From positions 186,001-250,000 of the forward strand of contig NZ_JAMTCO010000001.1 of assembly GCF_024171925.1 (NCBI RefSeq): a stretch of 64,000 nucleotides of DNA. The letters run 5' to 3'. Position numbers and translations under genes: made by a program. Every line of letters begins with the position of its first letter. The first letter of the stretch is position 1. This stretch comes from Actinokineospora diospyrosa (GTDB lineage: Bacteria > Actinomycetota > Actinomycetes > Mycobacteriales > Pseudonocardiaceae). Positions 8,177 through 17,323 of the stretch are shown piece after piece. The notes below the pieces were generated by a model. That model was not told the DNA's origin, made no database searches, and saw nothing but the letters and a program-made list of their open reading frames with translations.

Positions 8177-9274
8177 TCAGGCGCGAGCCTTGACCTCACC
8201 CCGAAGCACCGACGACAAGTCATAGTTCGCGGGTTCTTCCAACTGCTCGTACGTGCACGAGTCCGGTGTCCGGTCCGGGCGCCAGCGGATGAACTGGGCC
8301 GTGTGCCGGAATCGGCTCGGGTACCCGCCTTCCGTGTGCTCGTAGGCCACCTCCACCACCCGCTCCAAGCGCAGCGGTACCCATGGCTGTTCAGTGGTTC
8401 GCCACCGGCTGATCGCTCCCGGGACCCGGGCCTGGTCGGTCTGCGCGCCACTCACCCAAGGGTGGTTGGACCCGCCGCCCACCATCAGGTCGGCCAGTTC
8501 CACGGCGAGCGCCCGCCGGTTCGCGGCGGTGAAGGAGCCGACGACGCCGACGTGGTTGAGGCCACCGGTGCGGTCGTAGAGGCCGAGCATGAGGGAGCCG
8601 ACGGCCTCGCCGGGGGTGCTGCCCTTGTGCCAGCGCAGGCCGGAGACGACGCAGTCGGCGGTGCGGGAGTGCTTGAACTTGAGCATCGTGCGCTTGTTCG
8701 GCGTGTACGGCCCGCCCGCGGGCTTGCCCATCACCCCGTCCAGCCCGGCGCCCTCGAAGATGGTGAACCACTGCCTGGCCAGCTCGGCGTCCATGGTCGC
8801 CGGGGTGAGGTGCACCCGGTCGGTGGGGGTGACCGCGTTCTCCAGCAGCCGCCTGCGGTCGTAGCCGGAGGACTCGAGGAACAGGTCGTCGTCGAGGGCG
8901 AGCAGGTCGAAGGCGATGAACCGGGACGGCGTCTTCTCCGCCAGCATGCTCACCCGGCTCGCCGCGGGGTGGATCCGCTCGGCGAGCGCGTCGAAGTCGA
9001 GCCTGCCGTTCAGGTCGACGACCAGTTCGCCGTCGATCACCACCCGGTCCGGCAGCGCCGCGCGCAACGCGACCTCCGCCTCCGGGAAGTACCGGTTGAG
9101 CGGCTTGCCGGAGCGCGACTGCAGCGTGATCTCCGGCCCGTCGCGGAACACCAGGCAGCGGAAACCGTCCCATTTGGGCTCGAACACCAGGCCCGCTCCG
9201 TCCGGGATGGACTTAGCGGGCTTGGCCAGCATCGGTTGGACCGGCGGGGTCAGCGGAAGCGCCACGAACGCCAT
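8177..9274 (-). CDS. ligC: ATP-dependent DNA ligase LigC
   Basis: This enzyme seals DNA nicks with ATP in repair. Its 365 residues cover the nucleotidyltransferase and OB domains only, matching the small LigC type. Motif I is EPKWDGFR with the adenylated Lys, followed by motif III (FIAFDLLALDDDLF), motif IV (EGLDGVMGK-like: GAGLDGVMGK), motif V (MLKFKHSRTADCVV) and a C-terminal RVVEVAYEH segment. The end of the gene lies 7 bases from the repeat tract. It is downstream of, and on the same strand as, the RibD-like gene (30-base gap). Mycobacterial LigC works with Prim-PolC, whose homologue is at 2116-3156. Confidence 0.88.
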   Translation of the reverse strand: MAFVALPLTPPVQPMLAKPAKSIPDGAGLVFEPKWDGFRCLVFRDGPEITLQSRSGKPLNRYFPEAEVALRAALPDRVVIDGELVVDLNGRLDFDALAERIHPAASRVSMLAEKTPSRFIAFDLLALDDDLFLESSGYDRRRLLENAVTPTDRVHLTPATMDAELARQWFTIFEGAGLDGVMGKPAGGPYTPNKRTMLKFKHSRTADCVVSGLRWHKGSTPGEAVGSLMLGLYDRTGGLNHVGVVGSFTAANRRALAVELADLMVGGGSNHPWVSGAQTDQARVPGAISRWRTTEQPWVPLRLERVVEVAYEHTEGGYPSRFRHTAQFIRWRPDRTPDSCTYEQLEEPANYDLSSVLRGEVKARA

Positions 9275-9304
9275 CCTGCCTTGTCAGCGCCCGTTCCGCC
9301 GGTA

Positions 9305-10102
9305 CTAAGCGGCGACAGCCCGCCGATACCTCAGCATCAAGAACCCCTCATCGGTCAACACCGAGGCCAGCGACAGCGCTACCGGTACTCCGGTAGGCCC
9401 AACAGCCGCTCGGCCTGAAGATCCACCCGCAAGCACCGGCGACACCGTCAGACACATCTGGTCCACCAGATCAGCCGCGATAAGAGACCCCAGCAGCGTC
9501 GGCCCGCCTTCGCAGTTCACCCGCCGCAACCCTCGCGCCGATAGCTCTGCCAGCGCCACCGCCAAGTCCACCTCGGTCTCCCCGGCCACGATTACGTCAG
9601 CACCCGCGTCCGCCAAAGCTGCCCTACGAGACTCCGAAGCCAGCCCGGTCGTGATCACCAGAGGTGGCACTACCGTGTCGCGCACCAAGTGCGAGTCCGG
9701 TTCAACCGACCCTCGCGCCGTCACGACCGCGATAGGCGGCAGCGGGCTCAACCCCAGCCGCTCCCGGCGCGCCGCTCTAACCTCCGTCGACTTCACCCCC
9801 CGGTAGTGCTCCGCGCGCGCAGTGCCCCACCCGACGAGGACCACGTCGGCGAGGTCGCGGCCCAGGGCGAGGATGCGCTTGTCACCGGGGCTCGACAGGC
9901 CTGCCGAGCGGCCGTCGACCGAGACCGCGCCATCGGTGCTGGTGACGAAGTTGGTCTGCACCCACGCTCGGGTCAGGGCGGGTGGGTAGTCGTAGAGCCG
10001 CTCCAGCTCGGTGTCGTCCACCACATCGGGTGAGGAAAGCGTCGCGGGGGGATACAGCCTGTGCACGGCACCATCAGAGCACGCGGTTACGCTCGCCCGC
10101 AT
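9305..10102 (-). CDS. RibD C-terminal-domain (pyrimidine reductase/DHFR-like) protein
   Basis: The protein resembles the reductase half of RibD, which uses NADPH on a riboflavin precursor; stand-alone actinobacterial members often have unknown substrates. Visible features are the N-terminal strand VQTNFVTSTDGAVSVDGRSAG, quoted by its ends VQTNFVTS and DGRSAG, then ADVVLVGWGTARAE, VVTARG, and the C-terminal NCEGGPTLLGSLIAADLVDQ (substrate/NADPH loop). The ATG at 10102 overlaps the zapE start on the other strand; an in-frame GTG at 10066 would leave room for promoters and may be the real start. Confidence 0.85.
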   Translation of the reverse strand: MRASVTACSDGAVHRLYPPATLSSPDVVDDTELERLYDYPPALTRAWVQTNFVTSTDGAVSVDGRSAGLSSPGDKRILALGRDLADVVLVGWGTARAEHYRGVKSTEVRAARRERLGLSPLPPIAVVTARGSVEPDSHLVRDTVVPPLVITTGLASESRRAALADAGADVIVAGETEVDLAVALAELSARGLRRVNCEGGPTLLGSLIAADLVDQMCLTVSPVLAGGSSGRAAVGPTGVPVALSLASVLTDEGFLMLRYRRAVAA

Positions 10103-11117
10103 GTCCGCTCACCTGGTCGACCGGGAGCCCGTGGTCGGCGCCGAGGAACTGGTCGCCGAGCTGGTGCCGCCGCCGCGGTTCGGCGGGGTCCGGTTCGACA
10201 CCTACCTGCCCAACCCGGACGAACCGTCACAGGCCGCCGCCGTGGTGGCGTGCGAGGCGTTCGCGGGCAGGGTCGCCGAGGCCGGGAAGGGCCGGTCGCT
10301 GCTGAGCCGGGTGTTCGGCGGCGGTAAGCCTGACGGCAAGCCGGGGCTCTACCTCGACGGCGGCTTCGGGGTCGGCAAGACCCACCTGCTGGCCTCGGTG
10401 TGGCACGCCGTGCCGGGACCCAAGTCCTACGGCACGTTCGTCGAGCTGACCAACCTCGTCGGCGCGCTGGGTTTCCGCGAGGCCGTCGCCAAGCTCAGCA
10501 CGCACCGGCTGCTCGCCATCGACGAGTTCGAGCTGGACGACCCGGGCGACACGATGCTGGTGACCCGGCTGCTCGCCGAGCTGACCGAGGCGGGCGTGTC
10601 CGTCGCGGCGACTTCCAACACGCTGCCGGACAAGCTCGGCGAGGGGCGCTTCGCCGCTGACGACTTCCTGCGCGAGATCCAGGCCCTGTCCGCCCGCTTC
10701 ACCGTGGTCCGGGTGGACGGCCCCGACTACCGCCACCGCGGCCTGCCCGACGCGCCGCCCCCGGTGTCCGACGCCGAGCTGGCCGCCGCAGCCGCGGCGC
10801 TGCCGGAGTCCACTGTGGACGATTTCGACGCGCTCTGCGGGCACCTCGGCCGCCTGCACCCGTCGCGCTACGGCAAGCTCGTGGACGGCGTCAGCGCGGT
10901 GCACCTGCGGGGTGTGCGGGCGCTGACCGGTCAGGACGTCGCGCTGCGCGTGGTGGCGTTCGCCGACCGGCTCTACGACCGCGCGATCCCGGTGGTGGTC
11001 TCCGGTGAGCCGTTGTCGGCGCTGTTCACGCCGGAGATGCTGCGCGGCGGTTACCGCAAGAAGTACCTGCGCGCGGTCAGCAGGCTGGTGGCCCTATCGC
11101 GCGACGCCTCGCTCTAG
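10101..11117 (+). CDS. zapE: Cell division protein ZapE (AFG1-like ATPase)
   Basis: ZapE is a P-loop ATPase that associates with the Z-ring in other bacteria. The 338-residue protein has Walker A LDGGFGVGKTHLL, Walker B LLAIDEFELDDPGD, sensor region AATSNTLPDKLGEGRF and the arginine-bearing FLREIQALSARF. The ATG at 10101 is chosen because upstream codons belong to the opposite-strand gene. Start codons of the two divergent genes overlap by two bases as written, so one of them is probably shorter. Confidence 0.92.
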   Translation: MSAHLVDREPVVGAEELVAELVPPPRFGGVRFDTYLPNPDEPSQAAAVVACEAFAGRVAEAGKGRSLLSRVFGGGKPDGKPGLYLDGGFGVGKTHLLASVWHAVPGPKSYGTFVELTNLVGALGFREAVAKLSTHRLLAIDEFELDDPGDTMLVTRLLAELTEAGVSVAATSNTLPDKLGEGRFAADDFLREIQALSARFTVVRVDGPDYRHRGLPDAPPPVSDAELAAAAAALPESTVDDFDALCGHLGRLHPSRYGKLVDGVSAVHLRGVRALTGQDVALRVVAFADRLYDRAIPVVVSGEPLSALFTPEMLRGGYRKKYLRAVSRLVALSRDASL

Positions 11118-11120
11118 AGG

Positions 11121-11300
11121 TCAAGAGCGGCGACGGCCGGGCTTGTCGGTCGTGCGGTGTTCGTCGATCAGCGCCCAGACCGAGACGCCGGTGCCGGACT
11201 CCGGCTGGCCGCGCTTGCCGCCCTGGGGTTGGGGCTCCTCGGCTTTGGCACGCAGCTCCTGGCGTATCTGGTCGTAGATGGGTGTGTCGGTCACCGCCAT
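11121..11300 (-). CDS. Small basic hypothetical protein, 59 aa
   Basis: A short frame starts MAVTDTPIYDQIRQELRA, runs through a Gln/Pro/Gly-rich centre and ends in a basic tail (TDKPGRRRS). It has a ribosome site (GGAAAGG) directly before its ATG. Its stop lies 3 bases beyond the stop of zapE on the opposite strand. The codon third positions are G/C-rich as expected of a real gene. No function is recognised. Confidence 0.65.
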   Translation of the reverse strand: MAVTDTPIYDQIRQELRAKAEEPQPQGGKRGQPESGTGVSVWALIDEHRTTDKPGRRRS

Positions 11301-11398
11301 CCTTTCCGTTCACACGAACGCCGTTCACGCGAAGGCACCGCACCGCTCACCCGCACAACCACTCACACGCGAAGGCACTACCGGGAAACACTGCCAGG

Positions 11399-12066
11399 TT
11401 ACGCACGGTACGCCCCTTCGCGCCGGTGGCGAAGCGCCGGGTGTCGGCCGGGGACCAGGTCGAGCACCGCGGCGACGGTGATCACCGCGCCGACGGCCCA
11501 GCAGAAACCACCGACCGTGTCAGTCAGGTAGTGGTACCGCAGGCCAACAATCGCGCTCACCGCGACCGCGGTCAGTACCAGAGCCAGCGCCGCGGTGCCG
11601 ATCGTGGCCCGCAGCCGTTGGCCAGGCGCCGCGTTCGAGGCCGTGACCAGCGTGAACACCGTCAAGATCGACACCAGTGCGGTGGTGTGCCCGCTCGGGT
11701 AGGCCAGGTAGTCGTCGAGTTCGCGGCCGACAACCGGTTTGAGCACCCAGGTGTTGACCGTCACCGCCGCCACCGGTCCGAACACGGCGAGTAGCGCGAT
11801 CCGCGGTCGGCTCACCCGATAGGCCAGAACCGCCATGAGCATGATCACACCGACCAGCGCGACCGGGTGGGTGCGAACAGCAGCGGCCGCGCGACCCCCG
11901 GCGCGGCGGCGAACACCCGGTCGGCCGCCTCGAAGCCGAGCAGGTCGATCGTCGGCACCGGCCCGGACACCTCGCGGCCGACCAGCCCGACCGCGCCGAA
12001 GCACGCGGTCGCCACCCCCACCGCGGGCAGCACCATGAACCTGGGCATCAACCGGTGTGCTTCCAC
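11399..12066 (-). pseudogene. PAP2-family membrane phosphatase interrupted by a frameshift
   Basis: Two frames together form one PAP2 (type 2 phosphatidic acid phosphatase-like) protein. The N-terminal part starts at GTG 12066 (ribosome site AGGTGG) with MPRFMVLPAVGVATACFG six codons in, and stays open to 11845. The rest, from about HPVALVGVIM to the stop at 11399, lies in another frame. The junction is near 11866-11876 in a GGGTGGGTG tract, so one base appears lost. The C-terminal part keeps KPVVGRE, YPSGH and LRYHYLTD, the phosphatase motifs, within several membrane spans. It could be a true mutation or a sequencing error. Confidence 0.75.
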
Positions 12067-12249
12067 GCCACCACCTTTCCCAGCACCACCTCTCCGAGCA
12101 CGGCCTATCAAGCACAGCGCCTCCCCGACACCCACCACTATGCCCAACCACAATGCCCAACCACCCTGCCCCACGGCCGTCCACGTGGGCGCGACGCGGT
12201 GAACCCCCAACCGAAAGTCACTCGCCGATACAGCCCGTGGTGAGCGACC

Positions 12250-13884
12250 ATGCTGGGTGTGGGCCACCTTGAGGCGATAGGACTGTCGTACACCTTGCCG
12301 GACGGGCGGGTGCTCTTCCGCGACGCCGGTCTCAAGGTCAACGCCAACCAGGTTGTGGCGGTAGTCGGTGAGAACGGCGCGGGTAAGACGACGCTGCTGC
12401 GCATCATCGCGGGCGAGCTGACCGCGCCAGATGGGTCTGTCTCCGTGCGTGGCGGTTTGGCCGTCATGCCGCAGTTCGTGGGTTCCGTCCGCGATGACCG
12501 ATCCGTGCGGGATCTCCTTCTTGCCGTTGCCCCGGCCCCACTGCGCAAGGCAGCGCAAGAGTTGGACGCCGTCGAGTTGGCGCTTATGGAGACCGACGAC
12601 GAACCCACCCAGTTCCGCTATGCCGCCGCGCTCGCTGACTACGACGAAGCGGGCGGCTACACCGCCGAGGTCCTGTGGGACACCGTCACCACAGCCGCGT
12701 TGGGCATGCCTTACGACCGGGCCAGGTTCCGCGAGGTCCGCACCCTCTCCGGCGGCGAGCAGAAACGCCTCGTCCTGGAAGCGCTGCTGCGCGGCCGCGA
12801 ACAGGTCCTCCTGCTCGACGAACCGGACAACTACCTGGACGTGCCCGGCAAGCGCTGGCTGGAGGAGCGGCTGGCCGAGTCCGACAAGGCGGTCCTGCTC
12901 ATCAGCCACGACCGCGAGTTGCTCAACGCCGTCGCCACGCACGTCGTGACCGTCGAGGCGGGGACCGCGTGGACGCACGCGGGCCGGTTCGCGACCTGGA
13001 GCGACGCCCGTGAAGCTCGCTGGGACCGGATCGCCGAGCAACAGCGGCGGTGGGACGAGGAGCACGAGAAGCTCAAGGAGCTCGTCCGGTCCCTGCAGCG
13101 CGCGGCGACGATGAGCGATGGCATGGCCAGCCGCTACCGGGCCGCGCAGACCCGGTTGCGCAAGTTCGAGGAGGCCGGGCCGCCACCGGTGCCGCCGCGT
13201 CCGCAGAAGGTCACCCCACGGCTCACCGGTGGCCGCACCGGGGTGCGTGTCATCACCTGTGAGCAGTTGGGCCTAACTGGCCTGATGAAGCCGTTTGACT
13301 CCGAGGTCTTCTTCGGCGACCGGCTCGCGGTCTTGGGGTCCAACGGTTCCGGTAAGAGCCACTTCCTACGCCTCTTGTCCGATATGGACTCGGTTGCGCA
13401 TACCGGCGTGTGCAGGCTTGGTGCTCGCGTGTCACCCGGGCTGTTCGCCCAGACCCACCAGCACCCGGAGTGGGTCGGCCGCACCCTCGCCGACATCCTC
13501 TGGCACGGCGATGACACCAGGGCCGGTCTCGACCGCGGCGCCGCCGCGTCCGCGCTGAGCCGCTACGGCCTGGCCGCCGCCGGTGACCAGCGGTTCGAGA
13601 CGCTCTCCGGCGGGCAGCAGGCGCGGCTGCAGATCCTGCTGCTCGAGCTGTCCGGCGCGACCCTGCTGCTGCTCGACGAGCCGACCGACAACCTTGACCT
13701 GCACTCGGCGGAGGCCCTGCAGGACGCGCTGGCCGCCTACGAGGGCACGGTCGTGGCGGTCACCCACGACCGCTGGTTCGCCCGCTCGTTCAACCGGTTC
13801 CTGGTCTTCCGCTCCGACGGCCAGGTGTCCGAAGTGGACCGGCCGGTGTGGGACGAGCGCAGGGTGGTCCGCGAACGGCGATAA
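12250..13884 (+). CDS. ABC-F family ATPase
   Basis: ABC-F proteins are soluble double ATPases that act on the ribosome, in translation control or antibiotic protection. The 544 residues hold two nucleotide-binding domains: Walker A GENGAGKTTL, signature LSGGEQ and Walker B LLLDEPDN, then Walker A GSNGSGKSH, signature LSGGQQ and LLLDEPTDN. A charged interdomain linker (about residues 255-300, RWDEEHEKLKELVRSLQR) replaces membrane spans. No transporter partner gene is adjacent. Whether it confers resistance cannot be told from sequence. A strong hairpin directly follows its stop. Confidence 0.9.
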   Translation: MLGVGHLEAIGLSYTLPDGRVLFRDAGLKVNANQVVAVVGENGAGKTTLLRIIAGELTAPDGSVSVRGGLAVMPQFVGSVRDDRSVRDLLLAVAPAPLRKAAQELDAVELALMETDDEPTQFRYAAALADYDEAGGYTAEVLWDTVTTAALGMPYDRARFREVRTLSGGEQKRLVLEALLRGREQVLLLDEPDNYLDVPGKRWLEERLAESDKAVLLISHDRELLNAVATHVVTVEAGTAWTHAGRFATWSDAREARWDRIAEQQRRWDEEHEKLKELVRSLQRAATMSDGMASRYRAAQTRLRKFEEAGPPPVPPRPQKVTPRLTGGRTGVRVITCEQLGLTGLMKPFDSEVFFGDRLAVLGSNGSGKSHFLRLLSDMDSVAHTGVCRLGARVSPGLFAQTHQHPEWVGRTLADILWHGDDTRAGLDRGAAASALSRYGLAAAGDQRFETLSGGQQARLQILLLELSGATLLLLDEPTDNLDLHSAEALQDALAAYEGTVVAVTHDRWFARSFNRFLVFRSDGQVSEVDRPVWDERRVVRERR

Positions 13885-13918
13885 CCGGGTGGGGCGTTCC
13901 TGCGCCCGCCCCACCCGG
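13885..13918 (+). terminator. Hairpin terminator after the ABC-F gene
   Basis: Two perfectly complementary 12-base arms (CCGGGTGGGGCG and CGCCCCACCCGG) flank a 10-base loop, starting one base after the ABC-F stop codon. No long T-run follows, as is common in high-GC genomes. Confidence 0.75.
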
Positions 13919-14056
13919 CTCCCTATCCCCTGACCAGCGCGGGCCGACGCGCTGCCAGACCTTCCGGGCCGGGTGCTCCCGATCGCGCTAGGAGCTTGGG
14001 AACACGCCCGACCCGGTTGGTCGTGCGTGTGAGGGCTCCCAGACCCGGCCCGGGGA

Positions 14057-14085
14057 CCGGGGGGTGGGGTGCCTCCACCCCCCGG
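14057..14085 (-). terminator. Hairpin terminator after the S1 protease gene
   Basis: Perfect 11-base arms (CCGGGGGGTGG and CCACCCCCCGG) with a 7-base loop lie 36 bases beyond the protease stop codon on the minus strand. The stretch between this hairpin and the one at 13918 shows no gene. Confidence 0.7.
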
Positions 14086-14121
14086 CGCACTACGGGAATC
14101 AGCTCACTCGGACCAGGTCGT

Positions 14122-15126
14122 TCAGCGGCGGGCGCAGGTGGCGCCGCGCTGCCAGTTGTAGTTCGACCCGGGGACCTCCCGGTAGCTCCAGTAGCTGTTG
14201 CGCCACTCGTAGCCCTGGTAGGACACGCTCGAACCCGGCGGGTACTGCGTGTACGGGCTCCAAGCCGCCGCGGAGCAGCCCGGCGGGTTGGGGTCCGGGT
14301 CCGGCCCGGGGCCCGTGCCGCCGATGTACTGGTTGACCCACGAGCGGTACGCGGTCACGTCGGTGTAGATGGTGGAGTTGCCGCCACCGCAGGTGCTGCC
14401 GCTGCCACCCGCGCGGCTGGTCGCGCCGACGAGTCGCCACGCGGTACCCGACTTGACCACCGCTGGGCCACCGGAGTCGCCGTAGCACGCGGTCGCGCTG
14501 CTGGTGCCGTACACGCAGAGCTCGCTAGAGGCGTTGAAGCCCTGCGAGCACATGTTGTCCGGGTTGATGCGGGTGTCGAGCTGCTTGAGCGTCGTCGACG
14601 CCCCACCACAACCCTGCTGCGGGCAGGTCTGCCCGAAGCCGATCAGCCGCGCCGAAGCCTGCGCGGCAGGCGAAGAGTCGTTGATGGAGATCGGCGTCTG
14701 CGAAACCGAGCTGCTCAACTTGAATAGAGCGATGTCACCCGGCCCCACCTGACCGCTGTAAGAGGGGTGCCGGACCACCTGCGAGACGGAGGCGAGAGTT
14801 CCGCCGCTGCCGGTGTTGGTCGAACCGATCCGGATCCGGAACTGCGAGGCGGGCATGACCTGCCCGCCCTGCCCGGTGACGCAGTGCGCCGCGGTGACCA
14901 TCCACTGCGACGCGACGAGGGAGGCGCCGCAGCCGTGCCTGCCGTTGACCTGCATGGAACCCATGAACGAGTAGGTCTCGGTGGCCTGGCTGCCGCCGAC
15001 GATCGCGGGCGACATCGTGGGCTGTTCGGCGGGCGGCGGTGCCGCCAAGGCGCTGGGCATGGCCACGGCCGCGGCGGTGAGAACCGCCGGGATGAGGGCA
15101 GCCCGCAGCAACGTGCGGATTTTCAT
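14122..15126 (-). CDS. Secreted S1 (chymotrypsin-fold) serine protease with C-terminal chitin-binding-like module
   Basis: The 334-residue preproprotein has a Sec signal peptide ending near SALAAP, a short propeptide and mature start IVGGSQATET. The triad is visible as VTAAHCV (His), DIALFKL (Asp) and CYGDSGGP (Ser). The residue six before the catalytic Ser is Thr, not Asp, so trypsin-like Arg/Lys specificity is unlikely. A Gly/Pro/Asp linker leads to a 50-residue aromatic-rich module (SPYTQYPPGSSVSYQGYEW) quoted in part, typical of carbohydrate-binding family 5/12. The ribosome site AAAGGA precedes the ATG. It is divergent from a LysR gene. Confidence 0.92.
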   Translation of the reverse strand: MKIRTLLRAALIPAVLTAAAVAMPSALAAPPPAEQPTMSPAIVGGSQATETYSFMGSMQVNGRHGCGASLVASQWMVTAAHCVTGQGGQVMPASQFRIRIGSTNTGSGGTLASVSQVVRHPSYSGQVGPGDIALFKLSSSVSQTPISINDSSPAAQASARLIGFGQTCPQQGCGGASTTLKQLDTRINPDNMCSQGFNASSELCVYGTSSATACYGDSGGPAVVKSGTAWRLVGATSRAGGSGSTCGGGNSTIYTDVTAYRSWVNQYIGGTGPGPDPDPNPPGCSAAAWSPYTQYPPGSSVSYQGYEWRNSYWSYREVPGSNYNWQRGATCARR

Positions 15127-15252
15127 GAGGAGGTTTCCTTTGACGCAGGGAGAAATCTGCTCCCGCCCGGGACCGGGGTGGCCGGGCGTGGGATCAACTA
15201 TGTGCGGCGCGCGAACTTCCGAAACAATCCCAACCTTGCATAGGGTTCGCCT

Positions 15253-16215
15253 ATGGACATGGAGTTGCGCCACCTGCGGGCGGTCTTGGCCATCGCCCAG
15301 GCGGGGTCGTTGACCGCGGCCGCCGCGCGGCTCGGCGTGACCCAGCCGTCGGTGAGCGAGTCGTTGCGCCGCGCCGAGCGGGTCGCGGGCGGCGCCCTGT
15401 TCCAGCGCGGTCCCGGCGGCGCGCTGCCCACCCAGCTCGGCGAGGTCGTCCTCGCGCACGCGATGGCCGTGCTCGACGCCATGGACCGCTTCACCGCCGC
15501 CGCCGAGCGCCACCCCACCCGGCTGCCCGCCGAGATCCGCTTCGCCTGCTCGCCGGGGATGCTGGTGGCCAGCCTGTCCGTGCTGCCCCCCGGTGAACTC
15601 GGCGCGCCGGTGTCGGTCCGCACCATGAGCGACGTGGGCCCGCAGGTGGAACTGCTCGCCGACCACCGCGTCGAGGCCGTCCTGGTCGTCGAGCACCCGC
15701 ACGGCCCGGCCGAGTTGCCCGCGGGGATCCGGCGCCGGGTGGTCGCCGTGGAGCCGCTGTTCGTCGCTGTGAGCGAGGACCACCCGCTCGCGGGCACGCC
15801 GGAGGTCCCGATCACCGCCCTGGCGGGCGAGATCTGGTGCGTCGGCGAGTCCGATGACGACGGACTGCGCGAGAACCTCATCGCCGCGATCGGTCAGACC
15901 TCTGTGGACGTCCGGGTCGGGGTCGACTACACGACCGCGTTGCAGCTCGCCGAGCTCGGCGAGGCGGTGCTGGTCTCGATGGCGGGCTCGCGCCCGCGCG
16001 AGGGCCTGGCCAAGATCCAGCTCGTCGGGACCCCGCTCCGCTCGACCACCAGCCTCCTCTGGCACACCGACGGCCCCCTCGACGCCACCACCATCGACCG
16101 CCTCTGGCTGCACCTGGTCCAAGCCCAGCACGAGGTCGTCGAACAAACCCCGCACTACCGCGACTGGCTGGCCGAGCACCCCGAGTGGGTCACCACACCG
16201 CCGGTCGCGGGCTGA
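15253..16215 (+). CDS. LysR-family transcriptional regulator
   Basis: The N-terminal winged helix-turn-helix (about residues 5-62, with GSLTAAAARLGVTQPSVSES) is followed by a substrate-binding domain typical of LysR proteins; total length 320. It is transcribed divergently from the secreted protease 126 bases away, so control of the protease is the natural guess. The start at 15253 could also be the ATG two codons later. It converges on the next LysR gene with a 4-base gap. Confidence 0.9.
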   Translation: MDMELRHLRAVLAIAQAGSLTAAAARLGVTQPSVSESLRRAERVAGGALFQRGPGGALPTQLGEVVLAHAMAVLDAMDRFTAAAERHPTRLPAEIRFACSPGMLVASLSVLPPGELGAPVSVRTMSDVGPQVELLADHRVEAVLVVEHPHGPAELPAGIRRRVVAVEPLFVAVSEDHPLAGTPEVPITALAGEIWCVGESDDDGLRENLIAAIGQTSVDVRVGVDYTTALQLAELGEAVLVSMAGSRPREGLAKIQLVGTPLRSTTSLLWHTDGPLDATTIDRLWLHLVQAQHEVVEQTPHYRDWLAEHPEWVTTPPVAG

Positions 16216-16219
16216 GCGG

Positions 16220-17182
16220 CTAAGAGCCCAGCCAGCCGGGGTTGGCGGTCCACCAGCCGGGGACGCGGCCGTGGTCGGGGACCATGGCTCGGTAGGTGTC
16301 GATGAGCTTGTCGCGCACCTGTTCCACGTGCTCGGCCGCGATGCCGTCGGCGGGCCACAGCAGGACGTGGCGCACGCGCAGCGGGGAGCCGCGCAGCGGG
16401 CGCACCACGCCAGGGAGGCTGACGCCGCTGGTGAACGCCTGGACGGGGAAGACGACCGGGTCGCCGCGGCGGATGAGTTGGGCGGCGACGAGTTGGTCGA
16501 ACTCGCGGATGGCGATCGCGCCCGCCCCGGCCTTGGCGCACTCGGCGACCAGGTGCCGGTTCATCTCGTCGTCACCGCTGGCCCACAGCAGCCAGGTGAG
16601 GTCGGCCAGGTCGAGCAGGTCCACCTCGGCCCGGGCGGCGGCGGGGTGCGACTCGGGCAGCAGCACGAAAACCGGCTCCAGCCCGACGACCGCCAGCCGC
16701 GTGCCCGGCGGCGGCACCGTCTCCCGGCCGGGGAAGTCCACGTGCAGCACCAGGTCGACCAGGCCGCTGGCCAGCGCGTCCAGGCAGGGCGCCTGCCGGT
16801 CGAGCACGGTCAGGTCGATCAACCGGTCGCCGAAGACCTCGCCGACGACCTCGCAGAACCGGGACGCGAGCACGGTGGACCTGGCGCCGACGCGCAGCAT
16901 CGGGGTGCGCGGGAGCGCCCGGACCCCGCGCATCGCCCGGCCCAGCTCGTCGAGCGCGGCCAGCACCTCGCGCGCGTGCGGGAGCAGGACCCGGCCCAGG
17001 GTGGTCGGCCGGGCGCCGTGCCTGCCGCGGTCGAACAGCGGGGCGCCGAGCACCTGCTCGATCCGGCGCAGCTGCGCGGTCAGCGACGGCTGCGAGAGCC
17101 CGAGCGCCACCGCCGCCTGCGTCACGCTGCCCGCGCTGCCCACGGCGTCGAGGTAGCGCAGGTGCCGCACCTCCAGCTCCAT
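16220..17182 (-). CDS. LysR-family transcriptional regulator
   Basis: The 320-residue protein has the HTH segment GSVTQAAVALGLSQPSLTAQ and a LysR ligand-binding domain. I take the ATG at 17182 (MELEVRHLRYL); a GTG three codons upstream at 17191 is possible. No ribosome site is evident; a CATAGT hexamer seven bases before the ATG could make the transcript leaderless. It lies 133 bases downstream of rocD on the same strand, so it might share its transcript or regulate it. Confidence 0.88.
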   Translation of the reverse strand: MELEVRHLRYLDAVGSAGSVTQAAVALGLSQPSLTAQLRRIEQVLGAPLFDRGRHGARPTTLGRVLLPHAREVLAALDELGRAMRGVRALPRTPMLRVGARSTVLASRFCEVVGEVFGDRLIDLTVLDRQAPCLDALASGLVDLVLHVDFPGRETVPPPGTRLAVVGLEPVFVLLPESHPAAARAEVDLLDLADLTWLLWASGDDEMNRHLVAECAKAGAGAIAIREFDQLVAAQLIRRGDPVVFPVQAFTSGVSLPGVVRPLRGSPLRVRHVLLWPADGIAAEHVEQVRDKLIDTYRAMVPDHGRVPGWWTANPGWLGS

Positions 17183-17323
17183 CCGGACCACTATGCCGTG
17201 GCGGTCGGGCTACTGGAAGCGCCGTCCGAGTGCGAACCCGGCCGGACCGGGAAACCCGGTGGAGCACCGCCGGTGGTGACCGCGGGGCGGCCGGAGCCCT
17301 CGTGCCCGGCCGCCGCGCGGAGC

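Noticed and set aside
7838-9418. A long plus-strand frame starting in the Gln-rich repeat and running opposite ligC
   Set aside because: Most of it is antisense to ligC; the repeat part has no ribosome site.
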